Shown: positions 1 through 5,411 of the stretch, in pieces
Numbering within the stretch: the first letter of the stretch is position 1
Layout: the number at the start of each line of letters is the position of its first letter
Translations under genes and position numbers: made by a program
Assembly: GCA_946412445.1 (NCBI GenBank)
Contig: CAMKHH010000108.1
Coordinates: 1 to 5,411, forward strand
Direction of reading: 5' to 3'
DNA from: an uncultured Eubacterium sp.
GTDB taxonomy: Bacteria; Bacillota; Clostridia; Lachnospirales; Lachnospiraceae
DNA length: 5,411 nt
Notes under the pieces: model-generated
The model's database searches: none
Seen by the model: only the letters and a program-made list of their open reading frames with translations
What the model was told of the DNA's origin: nothing

Positions 1-15
1 AGATCTTACCTTCAT
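1..15 (-). CDS. Start of an unidentified gene, cut by the left edge
   Basis: Only the first five codons (MKVRS) lie in the window, so no function can be assigned. The start is supported by its surroundings. A full AAAGGAGG ribosome binding site lies seven bases upstream of the ATG. A consensus extended -10 promoter element lies about 100 bases further up on the same strand, and the terminator of the preceding opp operon lies upstream of that promoter. This arrangement suggests a new transcription unit rather than a sixth opp operon gene. With so few codons an accidental ATG cannot be excluded. Confidence 0.5.
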
Positions 16-22
16 GATGAAT

Positions 23-30
23 CCTCCTTT
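23..30 (-). promoter_or_regulatory. Strong ribosome binding site for the left-edge gene
   Basis: The minus strand reads AAAGGAGG, followed by a seven-base spacer (attcatc) and ATG. This is near-perfect complementarity to the 16S rRNA 3' end at good spacing. It is the main reason for calling a gene start at position 15. Confidence 0.6.
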
Positions 31-117
31 CTTAAACGTTAAAAAGCAAATAAGTTTCACACTTTTGAACAGTTTTCAGTGGGTTAATCCAAAAATCCGC
101 GCAAAAGGTCGCTTTAT

Positions 118-146
118 ATTATATCATCGTAAATCAAGTAATGCAA
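118..146 (-). promoter_or_regulatory. SigA-type promoter with extended -10, reading toward the left edge
   Basis: On the minus strand a perfect TATAAT (118-123) is preceded by TG plus one base (124-126), giving an extended -10 element. With a 17-base spacer the -35 position reads TTGCAT (141-146), which matches consensus at its first three bases; an extended -10 can compensate for a weak -35. Transcription would start near position 110-112 and give a leader of about 95 bases before the ATG at 15. I see no convincing riboswitch, T-box or operator palindrome in that leader. The promoter lies just downstream of the opp terminator, as expected for an independent unit. Confidence 0.6.
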
Positions 147-159
147 GGACTTTTTTTGA

Positions 160-208
160 TTTAAACAGAAAACCTGCCCGGTATGAACGTCTGATTCATT
201 CCGGGCAG
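160..208 (-). terminator. Intrinsic terminator of the opp operon
   Basis: Positions 174-187 and 195-208 form an inverted repeat of 14 bases with one mismatch (CTGCCCGG core) around a seven-base loop. On the minus strand the stem is followed by GTTTTCTGTTTAA, an interrupted U-tract. It starts about 50 bases after the oppA stop codon. On the plus strand no U-run follows the hairpin, so it acts in the opp direction only. The 49 bases between the oppA stop and the stem hold nothing I recognise. Confidence 0.8.
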
Positions 209-257
209 TCTCCCTGTCTTTATATTCGTCTGTTATAATGCTTGTCTTAAAGGATAC

Positions 258-2021
258 TTACCTTCCGAACTGCATATCGTTGTTGCCGGATTCTGTCTCC
301 CACATCTCAAGCATGTTGATCGGGTCGTTATAATCTGCGAGCCATCCCTCCCGGCAGAAATCAAACTTCCCTTGTTTTCTTTCCTCAAGGAATACAGACC
401 ATTCACGAGTCTCCACATCAAGTGTTATCCCGATTGCTGCAAAATCCTGCTGGATTGCTTCGCCAATCTTAACATTCCCCTGAGAATCATTGGTCAGGTA
501 TGTCATTGAGATTGGAGTCTCAGAAGAAAGCATTCCGCTGTCATCAAATTTGTAGCCGGCACCTTTCAGCAGTTCGATTGCCTGCTCAACATCTACTGCC
601 TTCGGATCATAGTAACCCACGTTTTCTTTATCCGGATAGGTATAAGCATCATCATTTACACGGAATTCTCCACCGTTGCCGTCTGTCATGCCAGTGGGAA
701 CAAAAGTATTTGCTACTTCCTGCTCAGCCTGTGCAATACTGTCTACGATATATTGACGGTCAATCAGCAGTGAAAGTGCATGTCTGATATCCTTGGCCTG
801 CTGCACAGTTTTCCCTTTAAAAAGATCACTGTTTACATTAAATCCACTGTAGTATGTTCCTAAAGTCGGCACCTTGTAGAATTCATCTAATTTCTTCACA
901 TTGGCCATCTCATCGGTCGGGATTGTATCGATAAACTGAAGGGAATTATCCTTAAAGGCATTTAATACAGCCGTATCATCAGCGCTCAGCATAAAGCTGA
1001 TTTCATCCAATGAAACTTTATCTGCTGCGTAATAATTCGGATTCTTTTTATAAGTCATGGATTCATCGTGTTTCCACTCTGTGCTCACAAACGGGCCGGA
1101 GCTTACAAATCCAGCTTCCACGCACCACGCACCCGGATTTGTTGCGGCGTCCGGTGCAGCTTCAACACTCTGCTGAGGAACGGGGAAGAAGGCCGGAAAT
1201 GCGCACAAATCAATAAAGTATGCGCAAGGTGCGATTAGCTTTACTGTAAAGGTCTTGCCATCTTCAGAGGCTGTAATATCAAGCGTGCCATCATCCTTTT
1301 TAACGATTCCATCAGCCAGATAAGAATAATCAGCACCCGTATTGGGATCCACCAGACGGTTCCAGCTATACACTACATCATTAGCGTCCAGAGTATCACC
1401 ATCGGACCACTTCAGATCGCTTTTCAGTGTAAAGGTATAAGTAAGTCCGTCATCGCTCATCTCATAGCTTTCCGCCAGATCGGGAACAAGCTTTCCATCC
1501 GCATCATAAGTATACAATCCGGCAAATGCAAGTATTGCGAGGCAGCCGCCATCTACGGTTGAATTTAAGGCCGGATCCAGTTTTGCCGGTTCTGAAGCAA
1601 GCTGTGCGGACATTTTATTGCCCGGAGCCTTTGCGGATGTAAAATACTTAAATCCAAATAAGTTTGTATAAATATCGGTTACATCTGTTTTTTGCATATA
1701 TACATCGTTGTAATAATACAGCGGAACAACTGCCCAGGTATCCATCATCATATCCTCAGCCTGATGCATCATCTCTTCACGTTTTGCCAAATCCGTCTCT
1801 TTCTTGATATCGGCAATCAGTGTATTATACTCCTCCCAGGCTGGTGCAGCCTCACTGGATGGGCCATGCTCCTCTGCTGCGGATGTACTGCTTTCAGATG
1901 TACTGTCCTCTGCTGTATCACTCTTTGATTCTGAACTGCTTCCTGCTCCGGATCCGCATCCGGCCAAAGAGCCGAGTACCATCACAGATGTCAGCAGTGC
2001 TGCTACGAAACGCTTTTTCAT
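258..2021 (-). CDS. oppA: Oligopeptide-binding lipoprotein OppA, apparently circularly permuted
   Basis: This 587-residue lipoprotein captures extracellular peptides and delivers them to the OppBC channel (SBP_bac_5 family, solute-binding cluster C). Residues 1-21 are a signal peptide with lipobox LAGC, lipidated at Cys22. Residues 23-60 are a Ser/Glu/Ala/Asp-rich linker. Residues 62-131 resemble the usual C-terminal segment of the family: EEYNTLIADIKKETD, then KREEMMHQAED, then VVPLYYYND, ending in LFGFKYF. The normal mature N-terminus follows (ASEPAKLDPALNS, 142-154), then the family signature LAESYEMSDDGLTYTFTL (182-199), WSDGDTLDANDVVYSWNRL (205-223) and the late motif GWLADYNDPINMLEMW (559-574). 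The protein ends at SGNNDMQFGR, about where the C-terminal segment should continue. Both the order and the stop point indicate a circular permutation. AAGGAGG lies nine bases before the ATG. The gene is last in the operon. The peptide-binding role is secure; the exact substrate is unknown. Confidence 0.93.
   Translation of the reverse strand: MKKRFVAALLTSVMVLGSLAGCGSGAGSSSESKSDTAEDSTSESSTSAAEEHGPSSEAAPAWEEYNTLIADIKKETDLAKREEMMHQAEDMMMDTWAVVPLYYYNDVYMQKTDVTDIYTNLFGFKYFTSAKAPGNKMSAQLASEPAKLDPALNSTVDGGCLAILAFAGLYTYDADGKLVPDLAESYEMSDDGLTYTFTLKSDLKWSDGDTLDANDVVYSWNRLVDPNTGADYSYLADGIVKKDDGTLDITASEDGKTFTVKLIAPCAYFIDLCAFPAFFPVPQQSVEAAPDAATNPGAWCVEAGFVSSGPFVSTEWKHDESMTYKKNPNYYAADKVSLDEISFMLSADDTAVLNAFKDNSLQFIDTIPTDEMANVKKLDEFYKVPTLGTYYSGFNVNSDLFKGKTVQQAKDIRHALSLLIDRQYIVDSIAQAEQEVANTFVPTGMTDGNGGEFRVNDDAYTYPDKENVGYYDPKAVDVEQAIELLKGAGYKFDDSGMLSSETPISMTYLTNDSQGNVKIGEAIQQDFAAIGITLDVETREWSVFLEERKQGKFDFCREGWLADYNDPINMLEMWETESGNNDMQFGR
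1629..1838 (-). other. Relocated OppA C-terminal segment inside oppA (residues 62-131)
   Basis: This in-frame stretch codes for two amphipathic helices and a strand region (HQAED, then PLYYYND, then FGFKYF). In conventional OppA/DppA proteins this pattern forms the extreme C-terminus, which passes from the second lobe back into lobe I. Here it precedes the usual mature N-terminus and is joined to it by a short connector (TSAKAPGNK). The assignment rests on recalled family motifs, not on an alignment. Confidence 0.8.
1842..1955 (-). other. Low-complexity Ser/Glu/Ala linker after the lipid-anchored cysteine
   Basis: Residues 23-60 of OppA are almost entirely Ser, Glu, Ala, Asp, Gly and Thr, and the stretch is acidic overall. 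Such stretches are common tethers between a lipobox Cys and the folded domain in Gram-positive lipoproteins. It is probably disordered. At about 38 residues it is long enough to let the binding protein sit away from the membrane. Confidence 0.75.
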
Positions 2022-2030
2022 AACTTATTT

Positions 2031-2037
2031 CCTCCTT
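2031..2037 (-). promoter_or_regulatory. Ribosome binding site of oppA
   Basis: AAGGAGG on the minus strand, nine bases before the oppA ATG. It is at least as strong as those of the other genes in the operon, which fits the usual need for more binding protein than permease. Confidence 0.75.
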
Positions 2038-2064
2038 GTTTTTTATTTGGTGAATTATCTTAAA

Positions 2065-2079
2065 TCCCTTAAAAAGGGA
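2065..2079 (-). other. Small hairpin in the oppF-oppA gap
   Basis: TCCCTT and AAGGGA (six base pairs) flank a three-base loop in the 83-base, very AT-rich gap between oppF and oppA. On the minus strand only TTT follows before mixed sequence, so it is at best a weak terminator. It could also be an RNA-processing or stability element that sets oppA levels apart from the upstream genes. The remainder of the gap shows no convincing promoter. Confidence 0.35.
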
Positions 2080-2104
2080 AATAAAAACTTAGTTTTATCT
2101 ATAT

Positions 2105-3085
2105 TTACTTATTCCAGCAGGCAACCCGATGTCCATCCCCCCGGTCAGTAAGCTGCGGGCACTCCTTCGCACACTGCTCGGTTGCATATTTACAACGGGT
2201 GCGGAATGCACAGCCTGTGGGCATATGCAAGGGGCTTGGAACATCCCCTTCCAGAACAATCCGATGCTTTTCTTTTGCCTTCTTCGGATCGGGATAAGGA
2301 ACAGCACTCAAAAGTGACTGTGTATAGGGATGAATCGGATGAGCATTCAATTCATTCGAGTCTGCAATTTCCACAATTCTGCCCAGATACATTACTGCAA
2401 TCCGGTCCGAGATATGGTGTACCACCAAAAGGTCATGTGCAATAAACAAATACGCAACGCCCAGTTTTGCCTGCAGCTCTTCAAACATATTAATTACCTG
2501 CGCCTGTATGGAGACATCCAGAGCGCTGACCGCCTCATCACAGACAATAAATCTTGGGTTTGTGGCCAATGCCCTGGCGATACCGATACGCTGCCGCTGT
2601 CCGCCGGAAAACTCATGTGCATAACGAGTAGCATGCTCTGCATTCAGACCAACCAGTTCCATCAGACTTAAGATTTTATCCCTGCGTTCCCCTTTAGAAT
2701 TGTACAATTTATGTACATCCAGAGGTTCTCCTATGATATCTTCCACCGTCATACGGGGATTTAAAGAAGAATAGGGATCCTGAAACACCATCTGCATATC
2801 CTTACGCATGGAGGCGATGCTTTTTGCATCCACCCGTCTTCCATCAAAAAATACATCTCCCCCTGTGGGTGTATAAAGTCTCAGCAGAGAACGTCCAACG
2901 GTTGTCTTCCCGCATCCCGATTCGCCCACAAGTCCCAGTGTCTCACCGGGCTTTATTGCAAATGAAACCCCATCCACTGCCTTAAGCGGGATCGTTTTCC
3001 CTACTCCGACCTTAATTGGAAAATACTGCTTTAACTGATTGACTTCAATCAGATTATCTTTATCAGGTACATAGTTTTTATTCAT
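2105..3085 (-). CDS. oppF: Oligopeptide ABC transporter ATPase OppF
   Basis: This 326-residue cytoplasmic nucleotide-binding subunit pairs with OppD to drive peptide import. Visible elements are Walker A GESGCGKT (54-61), Q-loop [11 protein letters not shown] (101-111), ABC signature FSGGQRQR (159-166), Walker B FIVCDE (179-184) with D-loop SALD, and the switch histidine His217. The C-terminal oligo_HPY region follows (HPYTQSLL at 252-259), then GCAFRTRC with Cys292, Cys298, Cys305 and Cys323. All catalytic residues are present and the length is normal. The signature and the [19 protein letters not shown] wording fit OppF/DppF rather than OppD. The ATG overlaps the oppD stop by eight bases (ATGAATAA), and AAGGAG lies nine bases upstream inside oppD, so translation is probably coupled. 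Confidence 0.95.
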   Translation of the reverse strand: MNKNYVPDKDNLIEVNQLKQYFPIKVGVGKTIPLKAVDGVSFAIKPGETLGLVGESGCGKTTVGRSLLRLYTPTGGDVFFDGRRVDAKSIASMRKDMQMVFQDPYSSLNPRMTVEDIIGEPLDVHKLYNSKGERRDKILSLMELVGLNAEHATRYAHEFSGGQRQRIGIARALATNPRFIVCDEAVSALDVSIQAQVINMFEELQAKLGVAYLFIAHDLLVVHHISDRIAVMYLGRIVEIADSNELNAHPIHPYTQSLLSAVPYPDPKKAKEKHRIVLEGDVPSPLHMPTGCAFRTRCKYATEQCAKECPQLTDRGDGHRVACWNK

Positions 3086-4085
3086 CTTTAACGGCTCCTT
3101 CCTCCGCTTCCATCGATGTCTTTACATTCAGCCAGCAAGAAGCATAGTGGCCATCCGGCATCTGCATCTCCGGTGGCTGCTCCTCCAGGCATATTTTCAT
3201 GGCATTCTCACATCTTGGGCAGAATGCGCAGCCTTTTGGCATATTCAGCAAGTTAATCGGTGACCCCGGAATCGGCAGCAGTTTTTCACCAATCCGATCC
3301 ACATTCGGTATGGAGCGAAGCAGTCCCTTCGTATACTCATGGTGGGGACGATAGAAAATATCATCCGCTGTACCTCTTTCACAGACACGACCGCCATACA
3401 TCACAATGATTTCATCACACATATCGGCAATAACGCCAAGATCATGGGTTACCATAATAATGGCCATTCCCAGCTTTTTCTGTAAGTTCTGCATCAATTC
3501 CAGAATCTGTGCCTGTATGGTTACATCCAGCGCTGTGGTTGGTTCATCGGCAATCAGAATATCCGGTTCGCAGGCCAGCGCCATGGCAATCATTACACGC
3601 TGACGCATCCCACCTGACAATTCATAGGGGTATTGCTTAATTCTCTTCTTTGGTTCATTAACGCCTACTAAAGTCAGCATCTCTACTGCACGGTCAATCG
3701 CCTCTTTTCCCTTTCTGGGTGTATGAAGTTCAATTGCCTCTCGTATCTGACTACCGATAGTGAACACCGGATTCAGGCTGGTCATCGGATCCTGGAAAAT
3801 AATTGAGCAGCATTTCCCCCGGAACTTTCTTAACTGCTCCTCAGAGTATTTTGTAATATCCTCACCTTTATATAATACCTCACCGCTCTTTATAGTTCCA
3901 TTCTTTTCAAGAATCTGCATGATGGAATAAGCAGTCACACTTTTCCCCGAACCGGATTCTCCTACAATTCCCAGGATTTTCCCTCTGTCCAGATTGAAGG
4001 ATACCCCGTTTACGGCCATCACCTCACCTTTTTCTGTCGTAAAGGAGGTGTAGAGATTTTTTACCGTTAATATATTCTCACTCAT
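3078..4085 (-). CDS. oppD: Oligopeptide ABC transporter ATPase OppD
   Basis: This is the second cytoplasmic ATPase of the importer, 335 residues long. It shows Walker A GESGSGKS (42-49), Q-loop [10 protein letters not shown] (97-106), signature LSGGMRQR (156-163), Walker B ILIADE (176-181) with TTALD, and switch histidine His214. The LSGGMRQR and [15 protein letters not shown] wording is typical of OppD/DppD. The C-terminal region carries GCAFCPRC with Cys286, Cys292, Cys299 and Cys317, plus an extra Cys289. The ATG lies five bases after the oppC stop. Its ribosome binding site AAGGAGG lies inside the last codons of oppC, where AGG AGG encodes the terminal Arg-Arg. The protein is intact and of normal length. 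The acidic tail after residue 322 is variable in this family. Confidence 0.95.
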   Translation of the reverse strand: MSENILTVKNLYTSFTTEKGEVMAVNGVSFNLDRGKILGIVGESGSGKSVTAYSIMQILEKNGTIKSGEVLYKGEDITKYSEEQLRKFRGKCCSIIFQDPMTSLNPVFTIGSQIREAIELHTPRKGKEAIDRAVEMLTLVGVNEPKKRIKQYPYELSGGMRQRVMIAMALACEPDILIADEPTTALDVTIQAQILELMQNLQKKLGMAIIMVTHDLGVIADMCDEIIVMYGGRVCERGTADDIFYRPHHEYTKGLLRSIPNVDRIGEKLLPIPGSPINLLNMPKGCAFCPRCENAMKICLEEQPPEMQMPDGHYASCWLNVKTSMEAEEGAVKDE

Positions 4086-4090
4086 ATTTC

Positions 4091-5173
4091 TTACCTCCTT
4101 AATTTGGGATCAAATGCATCACGCAGACCGTCTCCCAATAGATTAAATGACAATGTTATCAGTGCTATCATAATCGCCGGGAAAATCAGCTTATAAGAAT
4201 ATGTGGTGATCCCTGCTCTGGCCAGGCTGGCCAGTGATCCCAGAGAAGGCATGGGAGCCTTCACCCCAAGACCTATGAAACTTAAGAAGCTTTCAGTAAA
4301 TATAGCCGTGGGAATCTGCAGCGCCCCTGAAATAATTATGACACTGATACAGTTCGGAAGAATGTGCTTCCGTATAATGCGCTTCGGTTTTGCTCCGCTT
4401 ACCCGGGCTGCCAGTACATATTCATTTTCTTTAATGGTCAGAATCTGGCCACGGACCAGTCTTGCCATGCCTACCCAGTACAGCAGTCCAAATACAATAA
4501 ACAGTGAGATCATATTGGTTCCCAAACTTTTCAAAAACGGGATACTATCCAGATTCAGAATTTCATTAAGCACCACTGACAGCAGAATAATCATAAGCAA
4601 ATCAGGAAGCGAATATATCATATCTACAATACGCATCATGATTAAATCAACCCTGCCCCCAAAATAACCTGAGATACTGCCATAAAGCACCCCTATAAGC
4701 AACACCAGCACACTGGCAAAAACACCGACTGCTAAAGAGATTCTGGTTCCGTAAACGACACGCATAAAGTAATCACGTCCTAACTCATCGGTACCCATGA
4801 TATGAGGAAATACTTTTCCCCCATTATCCATATATTTTTTTTCCAAATCCGAATAATGGAAGGGCGCCATATTGATTGCAGTCTTATCACGCTTTCCTTC
4901 TACGCTGATAATTTGCGAATATTTATAAGGTACGATGCGAGGTGCCACGATAATCATCAGCAGGATTACAATCAGCACGACGATACTTCCTACCGCCAGA
5001 GGATTTTTCTTCAGTCTTCTCATGCCATCCTTAAAAAATGATGCGGATTCACTCATAACTTCCTGCTGGTGTTTTTCCTCATCTGTCGCTTTTTCAAACT
5101 TCTTCAAGTCAATCTGCATACTTAGGGGAGATTTTTTTGGCATCTGGTTTGTCTTATTTTCTGTATTATCCAT
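4091..5173 (-). CDS. oppC: Oligopeptide ABC transporter permease OppC
   Basis: This integral membrane subunit (360 residues with the chosen start) forms the channel with OppB. A charged cytoplasmic N-terminus (1-57) of OppC_N type precedes the first membrane segment (about 58-80). A loop with the family motif GTDELGRDYF (127-136) follows. Further membrane segments lie near 143-168, 183-203, 221-240, 275-297 and 327-348. The EAA loop that docks on the ATPases is EYVLAARVSGAKPKRIIRK (251-269), followed by HILPN. I chose the ATG at 5173, which starts MDNTENK, because AGAAGGAG sits seven bases upstream and directly follows the oppB stop. The in-frame ATG at 5176 has only a four-base spacer. One at 5212 would overlap oppB and lacks a good binding site. 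Confidence 0.93.
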   Translation of the reverse strand: MDNTENKTNQMPKKSPLSMQIDLKKFEKATDEEKHQQEVMSESASFFKDGMRRLKKNPLAVGSIVVLIVILLMIIVAPRIVPYKYSQIISVEGKRDKTAINMAPFHYSDLEKKYMDNGGKVFPHIMGTDELGRDYFMRVVYGTRISLAVGVFASVLVLLIGVLYGSISGYFGGRVDLIMMRIVDMIYSLPDLLMIILLSVVLNEILNLDSIPFLKSLGTNMISLFIVFGLLYWVGMARLVRGQILTIKENEYVLAARVSGAKPKRIIRKHILPNCISVIIISGALQIPTAIFTESFLSFIGLGVKAPMPSLGSLASLARAGITTYSYKLIFPAIMIALITLSFNLLGDGLRDAFDPKLRR

Positions 5174-5180
5174 CATTCGT

Positions 5181-5186
5181 CTCCTT
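5181..5186 (-). promoter_or_regulatory. Ribosome binding site that sets the oppC start
   Basis: AAGGAG on the minus strand partly fills the 13-base gap between the oppB stop (TAG) and the ATG at 5173. Its position favours the ATG at 5173 over those at 5176 and 5212. Confidence 0.7.
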
Positions 5187-5411
5187 CTAATCCAGTTTAA
5201 TCCTGGGATCAATTATCTTATAAACAATATCTGTAATAAGATTTATGGTAACCATAAGAACTGCAAGGAAAATCGTCACTCCCATAATCAACGGGTAATC
5301 CCTGTTCGTAATGCTGTCCACAAATTTGGAGCCCAATCCGCCAATTGCAAAAATTCTCTCGACCACAAGGCTGCCGGTCAGGATTGATGCCGTCATCGGC
5401 CCAACATAGGT
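5187..5411 (-). CDS. oppB: Oligopeptide ABC transporter permease OppB, C-terminal part
   Basis: The reading frame is open to the right edge and gives the last 74 residues of a BPD_transp_1 permease. It begins [21 protein letters not shown], a form of the OppB/DppB motif LTGS-VVE-IF. It continues with [19 protein letters not shown], one membrane segment (about 40-65 of this part) and the closing DPRIKL motif. The ATG at 5396 is internal; the true start lies beyond the window. OppB is the partner of OppC in the channel and here is the first operon gene seen. The usual Pro of F-I-PGLG is Gly in this protein, which is a minor variation. Confidence 0.93.
   Translation of the reverse strand, partial: TYVGPMTASILTGSLVVERIFAIGGLGSKFVDSITNRDYPLIMGVTIFLAVLMVTINLITDIVYKIIDPRIKLD

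Noticed and set aside
14..238. A 74-codon plus-strand open frame through the left intergenic region
   Set aside because: It crosses the terminator hairpin and the opposite-strand promoter, and lacks a ribosome binding site and protein motifs.
258..2021. oppA as a simple truncated pseudogene lacking its C-terminus
   Set aside because: The missing C-terminal elements are present in frame at the N-terminus behind an intact lipoprotein signal, and the frame is uninterrupted with a strong binding site and a terminator. Permutation explains this better than decay.
2050..2090. Possible promoter upstream of oppA (TTTATT, 17-base spacer, TAAGAT on the minus strand)
   Set aside because: The -35 matches consensus at only about half its positions, there is no extended -10, and AT-rich sequence gives such matches by chance. 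It also overlaps the hairpin.
1804..2151. A 115-codon plus-strand open frame spanning the oppA signal region and the oppF end
   Set aside because: It mirrors the low-complexity linker codons of oppA and runs through the intergenic gap into the end of oppF. No family pattern or binding site supports it.
4203..4667. A 154-codon open frame on the plus strand
   Set aside because: It lies wholly antisense to the membrane-segment region of oppC, has no ribosome binding site I can see, and reads as low-quality Ile/Ser/Arg-rich protein. It is a shadow of oppC.
5174..5212. Earlier starts for oppC at 5212 or 5176
   Set aside because: The 5212 start would overlap oppB by 26 bases without a good binding site. 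The 5176 start leaves only four bases after AAGGAG, whereas 5173 has seven.
4935..5387. A 150-codon open frame on the plus strand across the oppB-oppC junction
   Set aside because: It is antisense to two clearly real genes and their junction, and shows no recognisable motif.

Overview
The window holds most of one operon on the minus strand. It encodes an oligopeptide (Opp/Dpp-type, PepT family) ABC importer. The Gram-positive lipoprotein signal, the strong AAGGAGG ribosome binding sites, the moderate-to-low GC content and the protein wording (for example the SBP_bac_5 motifs ending in a YNDPINMLEMW-like stretch) suggest an anaerobic Firmicute. Clostridia, and Lachnospiraceae in particular, fit best. 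This is inferred from sequence style only; no marker gene is present.

Layout in transcription order, from the right edge leftwards: oppB (permease, only its last 74 residues are in the window), oppC (permease), oppD (ATPase), oppF (ATPase), an 83-base gap with a small hairpin, then oppA (substrate-binding lipoprotein). An intrinsic terminator at about 160-208 closes the operon. Beyond it lies a separate promoter with a consensus extended -10 element (118-126), then a strong ribosome binding site and an ATG whose gene runs off the left edge after five codons. The B-C-D-F junctions are tight (13-base gap, 5-base gap, 8-base overlap), so these genes are almost certainly co-transcribed and translationally linked. 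OppB and OppC form the membrane channel, OppD and OppF are the two nucleotide-binding subunits, and OppA captures peptide outside the membrane.

The outstanding feature is the binding protein. The segment that normally ends an OppA-family protein (a YxxLI helix, a KRExxMHQAE helix, then VVPLYYYND...LFGFKYF) sits at the N-terminus, directly after the signal peptide and a Ser/Glu-rich linker. The normal mature N-terminus (ASEPAKLDPALNS) follows it. The protein then stops at SGNNDMQFGR, about where the moved segment would usually follow. The gene therefore looks like a natural circular permutation of OppA, with the lipid anchor attached at a different point of the fold. No leftover copy of the moved segment is visible after the stop codon. 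The rest of the operon looks conventional and intact.
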